From assembly GCA_947499555.1 (NCBI GenBank), contig CANMOU010000002.1, positions 383,001 through 447,000 on the forward strand: 64,000 nucleotides of DNA, in the 5' to 3' direction. The DNA is from an uncultured Roseovarius sp. Lineage in GTDB: Bacteria > Pseudomonadota > Alphaproteobacteria > Rhodobacterales > Rhodobacteraceae. The notes under the pieces were generated by a model, which was not told where the DNA came from, did not search any database, and was given only the letters and a program-made list of their open reading frames with translations. The translations under genes and the position numbers were made by a program. Shown here piece after piece: positions 18,601 to 26,919 of the stretch (its first letter is position 1; each line of letters begins with the position of its first letter).

Positions 18601-19204
18601 GCGGATCATCATTCCCGATGGTTCAATGCTTAACCCCAAACGCCCCGCAGCGGTGATTTCCGGCAATACCGAAGTCAGCCAGGCCGCCTGCAACGCTCTT
18701 TACGGGGCCCTCGGGGTGATCGCCGGAAGTCAGGCGACAATGAACAATTTCGTCTGGGGCAATGACGCGTTTCAGAACTACGAGACGATCTGCGGTGGCA
18801 CAGGTGCCGGGCCCGGATTTCACGGCTGCGACGCGATCCAGACACATATGACCAACACCCGCATGACCGATCCCGAGATCCTTGAAAAGCGCTTCCCGGT
18901 TCGGCTCGAAACGTTCACGATCCGTGACGGGTCGGGGGGAGACGGCACCTGGCGCGGCGGGCATGGAGTTATTCGGACCCTGCGGTTTCTCGAGCCGGTG
19001 ACCGTGACGACGCTGTCCAACCACCGTATCATCCCGCCCTTCGGGGGCGATGGCGGCAAGCCGGGCCAGGTCGGGCGCAACTGGGCCGAGTTGCCCGATG
19101 GCAGCATTCTGGACATGGCAGGCAATGACGAGATCGATCTGCCCACCGGGTCGGTCTTTGGAATGGAAACACCGGGCGGAGGTGGCTGGGGCACACCGAA
19201 GTGA
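15623..19204 (+). CDS. 5-oxoprolinase / hydantoinase, fused A and B subunits
   Basis: ATP-dependent amidohydrolase family that opens 5-oxoproline or hydantoin rings. At 1193 residues it is a full fusion: an N-terminal HyuA half (FWIDRGGTFTDVVA, GTTVATNALLERKG, LSGPAGGIVG, GFDMGGTSTDV) to about residue 690, then a HyuB half (EVFNNLFMSVADQMG, NSPYNGGTHLPDLT, GSRGHHADIGG, GGGGWG end). The layout matches cytosolic 5-oxoprolinase of about 1290 residues. The start is one of two adjacent ATGs at 15623 and 15626; the frame is open further upstream but runs through non-coding sequence. The substrate may be 5-oxoproline from glutathione turnover. Confidence 0.93.
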   Translation: MMTGAWEFWIDRGGTFTDVVALDPEGEVHTHKLLSENPERYSDAAVQGIREVMGLSDAFPDKSIQAVKMGTTVATNALLERKGERVLLVITKGYRDLLRIGYQTRPRLFDLEIKRPDLLYEQVIEMDERLDAEGEVVRPLNEAPLRDAMQSEFDQGIRAIAIAGLHAYCNPAHEKRVAKMAHEIGFTQISTSAEVSRLAKLVGRGDTTVVDAYLSPILRRYVDQVAGALDLGRACHQLLFMQSNGGLTEARRFQGRDAILSGPAGGIVGMAQTGGAAGYDKLIGFDMGGTSTDVSHYAGEFERSFETEVAGVRMRAPMMDIHTVAAGGGSICKFEDGRFQVGPESAGADPGPACYRRGGPLAVTDCNVMLGKLNPEHFPAVFGPDGDQKLDPETVRAKFIDLAQSVADQTGEAPRSPEDMAEGFLRIAVDNMANAIKKISVQRGHDVTGYTLQCFGGAGGQHACLVADALGMRRVLIHPYAGVLSAFGMGLAQISSMKEAQLDLPLSDITAALSKADALKAETSADVTAQGGQSVQSETRLHLRYDGSHQTIPVAGQTIDAAREEFETLHKQRYGFISPTRGIVIDMVSVEASGSSGVEARAPILTGDGKAKANVPVYTEARWQDVALYDRERLAPDTAIKGPAIITEPTGTNMVEPGWSARLDDLGNLILERTETAKRIDAAGTKADPVLLEVFNNLFMSVADQMGATLANTSWSVNIKERLDFSCAIFDELGDLVANAPHVPVHLGSMSDSIKTVMRLNPNVQPGDAYMLNSPYNGGTHLPDLTVVTPVFVDGKPAFWLGSRGHHADIGGRTPGSAPPDSTHIDEEGVLIDNVKLVDAGTFLDETAEEVFASGTYPCRNIAQNMADLKAQVAANETGRQELLKVVENFGFDVVRAYMGHVQDNAEESVRRVIDRLKDGQFTYPMDHGAVIEVKVSVDRVARSATIDFTGTSAQHSGNYNAPKSICRAVVLYVFRTMVGADIPLNEGCLKPLRIIIPDGSMLNPKRPAAVISGNTEVSQAACNALYGALGVIAGSQATMNNFVWGNDAFQNYETICGGTGAGPGFHGCDAIQTHMTNTRMTDPEILEKRFPVRLETFTIRDGSGGDGTWRGGHGVIRTLRFLEPVTVTTLSNHRIIPPFGGDGGKPGQVGRNWAELPDGSILDMAGNDEIDLPTGSVFGMETPGGGGWGTPK

Positions 19205-19238
19205 TTTGCCCGCGCCGCGCTGACCGGTAGGGTAAGCT

Positions 19239-19985
19239 ATGCTGCGTCTTGTCGCCCTGTCTCTCCTTTGCCTGATGCCCGTCGCGGCCAAGGCTCAGAG
19301 CTGTGCACATGCGCTGGTTCTGGGGCTGGATGTCTCGCTTTCGGTTGATGCGCAGGACTTCGCCCTGCAGCGTCAGGGCCTTGCCAATGCGCTGCTTGAT
19401 CCGGATGTTGCCGATACCATCCTGCATATGCCGGGCGGCGATGTGGAACTGGCCGTCTATGAATGGAGCGGAGAGTTCGACCAGGTCCTTCTGGTCGATT
19501 GGACAATCATCGACAGCCAAGCGACGCTCTTGTCCGTAGCCAATGCGCTTCGGACACAGCCGCCGATGGACCGCACGGGCCGCACGGCCATTGGCGCGTC
19601 CATGCTCTTTGCGCTGGAATTGATACGGCAGCGGTCGCATTGTCCCCGTCTGACCCTGGACATCTCCGGCGACGGACCCAGCAACCAAGGCCCGCCCCCC
19701 GAACTGATCCGGGCGCAGATGGAGGCCGCAGGTGTCATCGTCAACGCGCTAGTCATTGAGAATAATTTCAATGATCCCGAGCCGTCTGTCTCGCCACCAC
19801 TTGGACCCTATTACCATGAAAAGGTTATCACAGGCCCCGCCGCCTTCGCCGAATTGATCTTCGGCTTTGAGAATTATGAAGAGGCGATGCGCCGCAAGCT
19901 GTTGCGAGAGCTTCGGCCCGCCATCGCAAAAGACCGGCCAGGTCTCTCTGGCCGGTCTTCTGTGCAGCAGGCCGGGCTGGACTAG
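19239..19985 (+). CDS. DUF1194 secreted VWA-like protein
   Basis: A 248-residue protein with a signal peptide (MLRLVALSLLCLMPVAAKA) and a von Willebrand A-type fold. GLDVSLSVD near residue 29 gives the MIDAS-like DxSxS metal site and DISGDGPSNQG the later acid. It is probably periplasmic and binds a partner through a divalent metal; the partner is unknown. The last 20 residues or so are encoded by a strong hairpin that looks like the terminator of the convergent sbtA gene. The stops of the two genes share CTAG at 19982-19985. Confidence 0.88.
   Translation: MLRLVALSLLCLMPVAAKAQSCAHALVLGLDVSLSVDAQDFALQRQGLANALLDPDVADTILHMPGGDVELAVYEWSGEFDQVLLVDWTIIDSQATLLSVANALRTQPPMDRTGRTAIGASMLFALELIRQRSHCPRLTLDISGDGPSNQGPPPELIRAQMEAAGVIVNALVIENNFNDPEPSVSPPLGPYYHEKVITGPAAFAELIFGFENYEEAMRRKLLRELRPAIAKDRPGLSGRSSVQQAGLD
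19930..19959 (-). terminator. Terminator of sbtA, lying inside the DUF1194 coding sequence
   Basis: AAGACCGGCCAG / CTGGCCGGTCTT is a perfect 12-bp stem with a 6-nt loop. Read on the minus strand it lies 22 nt past the sbtA stop and is followed by TTTTGCG. On the plus strand it encodes part of the DUF1194 C-terminus and is followed by a shorter pyrimidine stretch, so it may work in both directions. Confidence 0.75.
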
Positions 19986-21043
19986 ATCCCGATCACCATG
20001 TCAGCAAGCCAGACCCAGATCGGGATGCTCAGGATCGCCACAGGCGTGCCAAGGCCGGTTGAGGACCCGACATAGGCCGATGGGTTGGCTTCGGGCAGAG
20101 CGGCGCGCATGGTCGGTGGGCCAGAGATGTCCGAGCTTGATGCCGCCATGACGGCGAGAAGCACCACACCACCGGCTGAAAATCCTGTCAGATGATGCGC
20201 CACAAGCCCAAGTCCAAAGCCGATAAGGCCATGCATCAAGGGGGCTGTGAGGCCATACAGCACGTAGGCATGCGCGACCTTCCGCAGCTCTGACAGGCGC
20301 GACCACGCTTCCATCCCCATGATCAGCATCAGGATCGACAACAGGCCCCGGAAAAGTGGCTCGTAAAAGCTTTGATAGACAATGTCCGGCTTGGCGAAGA
20401 TTCCAAGCGCCAGACCAAGCAGCAGAGCCGAGATTGCCGGGCTGCGCAGTGTATCAACGAGAATCCCGCGCACCAGATCACCGTTCATGTTAAAACCGCC
20501 GCTTCCCGAACCGCCGCCGAGTGTGACAGTGCCGCCACTGCCGACGCTTTGAGATGCCGCGCGCTCGGCACTCATGCGGCCCAGGACCACCGCCGTCACC
20601 AGAGCGGCAATATCCATGAAGGGGTAGAGTGCGCCGATAAAGCCTTCATATGCGATGCCATCGGCATCCAGCATGGCCATCGCGGCTGCCAGCGTTGATG
20701 CCGATACGGCGCCGAAAAGCCCGGCGGTTGCCATCCCGTCAATCGGCGACACGCCCCGCAGCCGGGCCAGCGTCCGGGTGCCTAGTGCCACGATCGCGAT
20801 GCCCGCGACAGCCGCTGCCAAAGCAGGCACCGCAAGCGCCAGAAGATCGGCATCCCGCACCGACATGCCCGCGCCAAGCCCTACTTTGAGCAAGAGCAGG
20901 ATGACAATGAATTTGTAGACGGGCTGAGGTATTTCAAACTTGCTGCCCAGTGCCGCAAGCATCATGCCTCCCAAGAGGAAAGACAGGGTCGGTTTCTGCA
21001 ACTGCGCAAGAACTGTCGCGCCGATATCCATGATCATCTGCAT
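19982..21043 (-). CDS. sbtA: SbtA-type sodium-dependent bicarbonate permease
   Basis: Inner-membrane transporter of the SbtA family, which in cyanobacteria brings in bicarbonate with sodium. The 353 residues hold about ten helices in two halves, joined by a Gly/Ser-rich linker (near residues 166-185). The C-terminal signature SSSDISGPPTMRAALPEANP and STGLGTPVAI is clear. The start is the ATG at 21043, six bases after GGAG; an upstream TTG overlaps that ribosome site. No sbtB-like PII gene is beside it. A divergent LysR gene is probably its regulator. Confidence 0.9.
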   Translation of the reverse strand: MQMIMDIGATVLAQLQKPTLSFLLGGMMLAALGSKFEIPQPVYKFIVILLLLKVGLGAGMSVRDADLLALAVPALAAAVAGIAIVALGTRTLARLRGVSPIDGMATAGLFGAVSASTLAAAMAMLDADGIAYEGFIGALYPFMDIAALVTAVVLGRMSAERAASQSVGSGGTVTLGGGSGSGGFNMNGDLVRGILVDTLRSPAISALLLGLALGIFAKPDIVYQSFYEPLFRGLLSILMLIMGMEAWSRLSELRKVAHAYVLYGLTAPLMHGLIGFGLGLVAHHLTGFSAGGVVLLAVMAASSSDISGPPTMRAALPEANPSAYVGSSTGLGTPVAILSIPIWVWLADMVIGI

Positions 21044-21072
21044 CTTTATCTCCAAATCGCTTGAGATCGCAG

Positions 21073-21136
21073 ATAGAGCACGCGCTATGGATTAAAAAAT
21101 ATATCTTTTCGCAGAAAGCGTTCTATTTTACAGAAC
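21073..21136. promoter_or_regulatory. LysR-type binding sites between sbtA and the LysR gene
   Basis: ATAGAGCACGCGCTAT (21073-21088) is a near-palindrome, and GTTCT-ATTTTAC-AGAAC (21120-21136) a perfect 5-bp inverted repeat that contains a T-N11-A core (21122-21134). The second abuts the LysR start codon, which suggests autoregulation. It is not a LexA box, since the half-sites are inverted rather than direct. Confidence 0.5.
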
Positions 21137-21137
21137 T

Positions 21138-22010
21138 ATGAGCGATTTGAATTACCACCATCTTCGATACTTTCATGCGGTCGCCCGTGACGGCAACCTG
21201 ACGCGCACGGCAGAGCGGCTGAATCTGTCGCAATCGGCGCTATCCTCGCAAATCAAAGCTCTCGAGGCTCGTCTGGGTCACACGCTCTTTGACCGGGTTG
21301 GGCGTCGGCTGGAGCTTACGGAAGTTGGCCGGATCGCCCTTGATCATGCCGACCGGATTTTCGGCACGGGGGCGGAACTCCTGGCGACGCTGAACCAAAG
21401 TACAGATGCGCGCCCGCCGCTTCGGGTCGGCGCTCTTTCCACATTGTCGCGCAACTTTCAGCTGACGTTTTTGAAACCTGTCCTGCAGCAGCAGGATATC
21501 GACATCCGGCTGACCTCGGGCAATTCCGAGCGGCTGTTGGCAATGCTGACATCTCTCGCGCTTGACGTTGTTCTGACCACACAAGTGCCCGCCCGTGAGG
21601 ATCGGACAGATTTCGTCGCACATCGCATCGCGGAACAGCCTGTGGGCCTGCATGGCGTGCCGGAACGCCTGAATCACGGAAGCCTCAAGGCGCTGCTCAG
21701 GAATGAACCACTTATCGTGCCCAGTGACCCGGTGATCCGGGCGGGTTTTGATAGCCTGATCGTGCGCCTTGGGATCGAGCCGCGCATCGTCGCCGATGTG
21801 GATGATATGGCCATGGTCCGACTTCTGGCGCGCGAAGGCATCGGCCTGGCCATCGCGCCTGCTGTTGTTCTGGCCGATGAAATCGCCGCGGGCCTGCTTC
21901 AAACCGCACCGCATGATCTGCGGATCAACGAAAGCTTCTTCGCCGTGACCATTCCACGCAGTTTCCCGCACCCGCTTCTGGCGCCCCTCCTGCAGGACGA
22001 TCAGTCGTAG
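21138..22010 (+). CDS. LysR-family transcriptional regulator (NhaR-like)
   Basis: A 290-residue LysR regulator. The N-terminal winged helix (NYHHLRYFHAVARDGNLTRTAERLNLSQSALSSQI and following, residues 4-63) is closest in style to NhaR, the sodium-responsive activator of Na+/H+ antiport. The rest is the two-lobe effector domain. It is divergent from the sodium-bicarbonate permease gene sbtA, so sodium or inorganic carbon is a reasonable guess for the signal; that is inference. No ribosome site is obvious before the ATG. The 3' end overlaps convergent cydB by 10 bp. Confidence 0.9.
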   Translation: MSDLNYHHLRYFHAVARDGNLTRTAERLNLSQSALSSQIKALEARLGHTLFDRVGRRLELTEVGRIALDHADRIFGTGAELLATLNQSTDARPPLRVGALSTLSRNFQLTFLKPVLQQQDIDIRLTSGNSERLLAMLTSLALDVVLTTQVPAREDRTDFVAHRIAEQPVGLHGVPERLNHGSLKALLRNEPLIVPSDPVIRAGFDSLIVRLGIEPRIVADVDDMAMVRLLAREGIGLAIAPAVVLADEIAAGLLQTAPHDLRINESFFAVTIPRSFPHPLLAPLLQDDQS

Positions 22011-23011
22011 CGCAGTTCCGTCGCCTTGCCGCGGAAAATGATATAGGACAGCACCGTGTAGCCAGCAATCACCGGAAGCACGAAGACCGTACCGACAAGG
22101 ATAATAAACAGGCTTTCCGGCGCACTGGCGGATTCATAAAGCGTGAGCTGATCGGGCACCACATAGGGATAGAACGAATAGGCCATCCCGAAGAAGCCCA
22201 GGGTGAACAGCACAACAGTCAGCGTGAAGGGCAGCCAGGCCATGCGGTCCTCGCTGTCAGGCAAATAGCGCAGAGTGATCCAAAGCGCGATTACAAGGAA
22301 TCCGGCCATCAATGGCAGCGGTGCCAGAAGAAAGATTTCAGGCACCGAAAACCACTTTTCGAAAATGCGCGGGCTCACGAAAGGCGACGCCAGCGAGACT
22401 GCGCCCAAGCCAAGCACCACGCCCCATATGCCGCCGCGCGCCCATTGAACCGACTTCTTCTGAAGGTCTCCATCGGTCTTCAGGATAAGCCATGTGGCCC
22501 CGATGAACGAATACGCCACTGTCAGAAACACCGCAGTGATCGTGGCGAAAATGAGCGTGAAGGTCGTGATCTCAAGCCCCATGATATAAAGGCCCAGCAT
22601 GAACCCTTGGGACAGGGATGACATAAGGCTTCCCAGGTAGAACGCCATGTTCCACATCGGTTTGCGCTCTGGCGGGGCCTTGGCGCGGAATTCAAAGGCC
22701 ACGCCACGCAGGATCAGACCCACAAGCATGATGGCCACGGGCAGATAAAGCGCTGTCAGGATCATGCCATGCGCGGCGGGAAAGGCGACCAGAAGGATGC
22801 CGATCGCGAGAACGAGCCAGGTTTCATTGGCGTCCCAGAACGGGCCTATGGAAGCCACCATGCGGTCTTTCTCGGTGTCTTCTGCAAAAGGGAAAAGCAC
22901 CCCCACGCCAAGGTCGTATCCGTCCAGAACCACATAGATCAGGATGGAAAGGCCCATGAGTGCCGCAAAGACCAGCGGCAGCCACTGAGTTGGATCACCA
23001 AACGCGTTCAT
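22001..23011 (-). CDS. cydB: Cytochrome bd-type quinol oxidase subunit II
   Basis: Second subunit of the bd-type terminal oxidase. The 336 residues contain about eight hydrophobic helices and the family marks LDGYDLGVGVLFPF and GPFWDANETWLV. It follows cydA by 5 bp. No cydX-like small gene or cydDC is next to it. The pair is probably of the CIO type (cyanide-insensitive), as the companion subunit has a short Q-loop. Confidence 0.96.
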   Translation of the reverse strand: MNAFGDPTQWLPLVFAALMGLSILIYVVLDGYDLGVGVLFPFAEDTEKDRMVASIGPFWDANETWLVLAIGILLVAFPAAHGMILTALYLPVAIMLVGLILRGVAFEFRAKAPPERKPMWNMAFYLGSLMSSLSQGFMLGLYIMGLEITTFTLIFATITAVFLTVAYSFIGATWLILKTDGDLQKKSVQWARGGIWGVVLGLGAVSLASPFVSPRIFEKWFSVPEIFLLAPLPLMAGFLVIALWITLRYLPDSEDRMAWLPFTLTVVLFTLGFFGMAYSFYPYVVPDQLTLYESASAPESLFIILVGTVFVLPVIAGYTVLSYIIFRGKATELRYD

Positions 23012-23016
23012 TCAAC

Positions 23017-24393
23017 TTACTCCGCAGGCATGGGCGCCATGCCCGGCCGTTCGGGTCGCGCAATCCGCGTCCCTGCCCCGCCCTTGCGCGCGATGTAGAA
23101 CAGCACGGCGATATAGGCGAAGAGCAACGCGGCGTAGACAGCGAGGTACACGAAGAGTGTCGTCGCCACCATCGGTGCCGGCACATCGGCGACGGCCTGC
23201 TCGGTTGTCATCACGCCGGTCACAAGCCAGGGCTGGCGTCCGATTTCGGTTGTGTACCAGCCAGCAAGCGTCGCAACCCAGCCGGAAAAGGCCATTGGCA
23301 CCATGACCCAAAGCATCGGTTTTGGCAGGGCATCGGGGCCGCGTCGCTTGTAAAGCATCATCGCAACTGCCGCCCAGCTCAGGAGGAGCATGGCCATGCC
23401 CGTGCCAACCATCACACGGAAGCTATAGAAGACCGGAGCGACGGGCGGGTGCATGACTGTGCCGTCTTCTGCGACGAAGTCATTCAATCCGGGCACAACA
23501 CCCGACGCCTTGTGCTTGAGGATCAAGGACGCGCCATTTGGGATCCCAATTTCGAAGTTGTTCTGCCGCGCCTCTTCATCTGGCACTGCAAAAAGCAGAA
23601 GCGGAACATTGCTGCGGGTTTCCCAATTGCCTTCCATCGCCGCCACTTTGGCGGGCTGGTGCTCCAGCGTGTTGAGGCCATGAAAGTCACCGGCCAGGAT
23701 CTGCAGCGGGATAAGCAACGCGCCCAGCCCAAGACCAGTGACCAAAGACGTGCGTACTTCATCCCCACGGTCGTCACGTAACCAGCGATACGCAGAGATA
23801 CCTGCCAGCAGGAAGGCCACCGTCAGCCCTGAGGCCAACAGCATGTGAACCAGTCGGTAGGGCATCGACGGGTTGAAGATAATCGCCCACCAGTCAGTCG
23901 CATGGGCCACACCCTCACGCATCTCAAAGCCTACCGGCGTGTGCATCCAGCTTGAAAGCACAAGGATCCAGAACGCCGACATGGTTGTCCCGAACGCGAC
24001 AAGGAAGGTGGCAAGCGTATGCAACCAGCCGGGCACACGGCTAAAGCCAAAAAGCATGATGCCAAGGAAAACCGCCTCAAGGAAGAACGCGGTCATGACC
24101 TCATAGGCAAGCAAGGGTCCGGCAATATTACCAACGGTTTCCATAAAGCCCGGCCAATTGGTACCGAACTGGAAAGACATGGTAATGCCGCTGACCACAC
24201 CAAGTGCAAAGCTCAGCGCAAACACTTTCACCCAGAAGCGATAGGCATTGATCCAGCGATCCTCGCCAGAGCGCGCATAACGGACCTTGAAATACAACAG
24301 GACCCACCCCAACGCGATGGTGATCGTCGGAAACAGGATATGAAACGAAATATTCGCCCCGAATTGAATACGGGACAGGATCAGCGTGTCCAT
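23017..24393 (-). CDS. cydA: Cytochrome bd-type quinol oxidase subunit I (CIO-like)
   Basis: Haem-bearing subunit that oxidises quinol and reduces oxygen to water. Family residues: His in ISFHILFP near residue 18 (haem b595 ligand), KVAAMEGNWET in the quinol-binding region, and GWYTTEIGRQPW near residue 385. At 458 residues it is shorter than the E. coli CydA of about 520 because of a reduced Q-loop, the mark of the CIO branch. A bd oxidase with high oxygen affinity suits low-oxygen or nitrosative conditions. The 255-bp gap upstream has no clear FNR box. Confidence 0.96.
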   Translation of the reverse strand: MDTLILSRIQFGANISFHILFPTITIALGWVLLYFKVRYARSGEDRWINAYRFWVKVFALSFALGVVSGITMSFQFGTNWPGFMETVGNIAGPLLAYEVMTAFFLEAVFLGIMLFGFSRVPGWLHTLATFLVAFGTTMSAFWILVLSSWMHTPVGFEMREGVAHATDWWAIIFNPSMPYRLVHMLLASGLTVAFLLAGISAYRWLRDDRGDEVRTSLVTGLGLGALLIPLQILAGDFHGLNTLEHQPAKVAAMEGNWETRSNVPLLLFAVPDEEARQNNFEIGIPNGASLILKHKASGVVPGLNDFVAEDGTVMHPPVAPVFYSFRVMVGTGMAMLLLSWAAVAMMLYKRRGPDALPKPMLWVMVPMAFSGWVATLAGWYTTEIGRQPWLVTGVMTTEQAVADVPAPMVATTLFVYLAVYAALLFAYIAVLFYIARKGGAGTRIARPERPGMAPMPAE

Positions 24394-24596
24394 CAGTCCA
24401 ACCTAGTTTTTGCAGAGGCCCGTTGCCTCCGGTTACCCCTGATCTAGGCTTAGAAACCGAAGAGTCTTCTGCCTGCGACCACGCGGCGCACATCCCAAGC
24501 TTGGTCAAAGTCGAAAACTATCAGGAAATTAAAGCGTTTTGCGTGCGAAACACGTGTCGGCGCGGCGGTTTGCCACGCCATCTTACCAAAACGAAA

Positions 24597-24621
24597 ACGC
24601 GGCACCGAAAGGGCGCCGCGT
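24597..24621 (-). terminator. Terminator after the outer-membrane barrel gene
   Basis: ACGCGGC / GCCGCGT form a 7-bp stem closed further by ACC/GGG around a GAAA loop with one bulge. On the minus strand it is followed by TTTTCGTTTTGG and lies about 28 bp past the stop at 24649. It also separates this gene from the cydAB promoter region. Confidence 0.7.
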
Positions 24622-24648
24622 CAGCATTTGGTCACTCTCGTGACCAGA

Positions 24649-25323
24649 TCAGTTCAACTTCAACTCGTAGCCCAAGCGCAGTTCAAGGCTGTCCGTGCTG
24701 ACCGAGTAAGAGCCCGATGCCCCACCATCAAGATCAACATCCGTTTCGCCAGCGCGCACATAATTCACGCCGATCTTGAGCTTGCCACGCGGACCGACGG
24801 TTCGCAGCGCGCGAAGGCCCAACTGACCGTAGCCGCTGAAGTCATCCCCAGAACCCGCAACCACCCCGTCACCGGTACTGATGTCACGATAGAGAAGGCC
24901 TGCGCCCATCCCGATCTCGGTCCGCCAGAGCGCACTTTCATGGACAGGCCACCAGACATTTCCGCCCAAACGTCCAGTTTGAATTGAAGTACTGTAAAAG
25001 AAGCCTGGGGTTGGCAGGCCAGGAAAGCTTGCGGTTGTCGTGGTGTATTCATCAAACCACGCAAATTCGAGTTCTGGCGTCAAACGGATGCCATTGATCG
25101 TCACAGCATCGCGCAGGCCATAGCTGAGCGACAGGCCAAAATGCTCATTTTGCCTGTCATCGGCATTTGAAAACGTGCCCAAGGTGTTAAACCCGCCAAG
25201 TTCGTCCCCTGTCACGCCTCCAACGATATCAAAACTCAGATACCGATCCCCAGCTTCTGCTTTGGTAAGAGGAAAAGCGGCAAAGGCGCCCGCGATGATC
25301 GCTGCGAAAATCTTTACTTTCAT
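24649..25323 (-). CDS. Outer-membrane beta-barrel protein
   Basis: A 224-residue secreted protein: signal peptide MKVKIFAAIIAGAFAAF with cleavage near AEA, then alternating hydrophobic/polar strands rich in Tyr, Gly and Phe (LSLSYGLRDAVTINGIRLTPELEFAWF and similar), ending in LRLGYELKLN. It looks like an 8- to 10-strand OmpW/OmpA-like barrel, but the exact family is not recognised. The start is taken as the ATG at 25323, where the signal peptide begins. It is monocistronic with a terminator downstream. Confidence 0.75.
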   Translation of the reverse strand: MKVKIFAAIIAGAFAAFPLTKAEAGDRYLSFDIVGGVTGDELGGFNTLGTFSNADDRQNEHFGLSLSYGLRDAVTINGIRLTPELEFAWFDEYTTTTASFPGLPTPGFFYSTSIQTGRLGGNVWWPVHESALWRTEIGMGAGLLYRDISTGDGVVAGSGDDFSGYGQLGLRALRTVGPRGKLKIGVNYVRAGETDVDLDGGASGSYSVSTDSLELRLGYELKLN

Positions 25324-25467
25324 GGTTGCATGCCTGTTGTTGGTCCTGCTCGTTGCCCAAGATGTAGCAGAAGACACGAGACCACCCGCCAAGATTTTGT
25401 CGTTTCGTTAAATTTTACGATCCGCCGTGTTCTTACAGCCGCACAATGGATCTTTGCGGAAATTTAG

Positions 25468-26817
25468 TCAGGCGGCGGCCAAACCCTTGTCGAGCGCATC
25501 AAGCACCTGACTTATCTCCTGCTCACTGATGACTAGCGGCGGCGACATCAGAAGATTATTGCCACCAATCCGCACCATTGCGCCCGCCTCATAGGTCGCC
25601 TGATGCACACGTTTGATCGTTTCCATGTCCATCGGTGTCTTTGCCGAACGGTCGCTTACAAGTTCAACGCCGGTCATCAACCCGTGCCCACCGCGCACAT
25701 CCCCCACGATGTCGTGCTTTTCCATCAGCGCCTGCACACCCTCGAAAAGCTGCGTGCCTCGCGCCGCGGCGTTGGTCTTGGTGTCGAGCCGCAAGGTTTC
25801 GCTAAGGCACGCCACCACAGCCGCCGCTCCGACAGGATGCGCCGAATAGGTGTATCCCGTCCAGATCGCGCCATCGGCCCCGGCGCTTTCGAACACGTCT
25901 GCCACCTTGTCCGACAGCAGAACGCCACCGACAGGGAAATATGCGCTGGTGATGCCCTTGGCCACAGTCATCATATCGGGCTTCACGCCCCAGTGCCGCG
26001 CGCCGGTCCAGTCACCCGTGCGGCCAAAGCCACAGATGACCTCATCGGAAATCATCAGGATGCCATAGCGATCGCAGACCGCGCGCATATGCTTCATAAA
26101 GGAAGCATCCGGCACGATGACGCCACCTGCGCCCTGGACAGGTTCCATGATGAAGGCGGCAATGGTGGACGGATCCTGAAACTCCACCTCATCCACGAAG
26201 GCCGCTCCGATCTTCTCGGCCAGCTTGGCCGGATCGGTTTCATCAAAGGGATTGCGATAGGGATAGGGGCTGGGCAGGTGGTAACATCCAGGCAAAAGCG
26301 GCTCGTAGGTGATGCGGAAACGGTTGTTGCCATTCACGCTCGCCCCGCCCCAATGGGTGCCGTGATAGCCTTTCTTCAGGCTGATGAATTTGGTGCGGGT
26401 ATGGTCCCCGCGCAGCCGGTGATACTGCCGCGCCATGCGCAGCGCCGTGTCCACCGCATCCGACCCGCCCGAGGTAAAGAAAACCCGCGTCATGCCGTCT
26501 TCGGCAAAGAAGTCCTGCACGGCATAAGAGGCTTCAATCGCAGGCGGGTTGCTGGTGCCGGCAAAGGCCGAATAGTAGGGAAGCTCCCAAAGCTGGTCGG
26601 AAATCGCCTGTTTGATCGCGTCGTTGGAATAGCCAAGATTGGTGCACCAAAGCCCGCCCACTGCATCCACCACGCGATGTCCGTCGATGTCGATAATCTC
26701 AGAGCCTTCCGCACCCTTGATGATCTTGGGCGCATGGGCCTGCTGCTCACCGGGGTGGCCCATCGGATGCCACAGGTGCCGGGCATTCATCTCACGCAGG
26801 AAATTGTCGTCTTTCAT
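25468..26817 (-). CDS. Class III (omega) aminotransferase
   Basis: PLP-dependent transaminase of the omega-amino acid:pyruvate group. The 449 residues include the PLP lysine in MMTVAKGITSAY (K287), SDEVICGFGRTG (Asp258 for the pyridine nitrogen) and FFTSGGSDAVDTALRMAR for phosphate binding. GGLWCTNLGY near residue 55 is typical of taurine-, beta-alanine- and putrescine-type enzymes. The amino donor cannot be fixed from sequence. GGAGG lies just before the ATG. The SCP2-like gene lies 102 bp upstream on the same strand. Confidence 0.93.
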   Translation of the reverse strand: MKDDNFLREMNARHLWHPMGHPGEQQAHAPKIIKGAEGSEIIDIDGHRVVDAVGGLWCTNLGYSNDAIKQAISDQLWELPYYSAFAGTSNPPAIEASYAVQDFFAEDGMTRVFFTSGGSDAVDTALRMARQYHRLRGDHTRTKFISLKKGYHGTHWGGASVNGNNRFRITYEPLLPGCYHLPSPYPYRNPFDETDPAKLAEKIGAAFVDEVEFQDPSTIAAFIMEPVQGAGGVIVPDASFMKHMRAVCDRYGILMISDEVICGFGRTGDWTGARHWGVKPDMMTVAKGITSAYFPVGGVLLSDKVADVFESAGADGAIWTGYTYSAHPVGAAAVVACLSETLRLDTKTNAAARGTQLFEGVQALMEKHDIVGDVRGGHGLMTGVELVSDRSAKTPMDMETIKRVHQATYEAGAMVRIGGNNLLMSPPLVISEQEISQVLDALDKGLAAA

Positions 26818-26919
26818 GGCAGCCTCCAGAGCCGGATCAGAAATTGATCAAATTCTGTCAGGCAGAGGTGAGTCTGTCCAGATGTGAAAAGATCAGACGG
26901 AGCTTCGCCGCGCGCTGAC

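Noticed and set aside
21120-21136. GTTCT-N7-AGAAC before the LysR gene as a LexA box
   Set aside because: The alphaproteobacterial SOS box has direct GTTC repeats; this one is inverted and fits a LysR site better.
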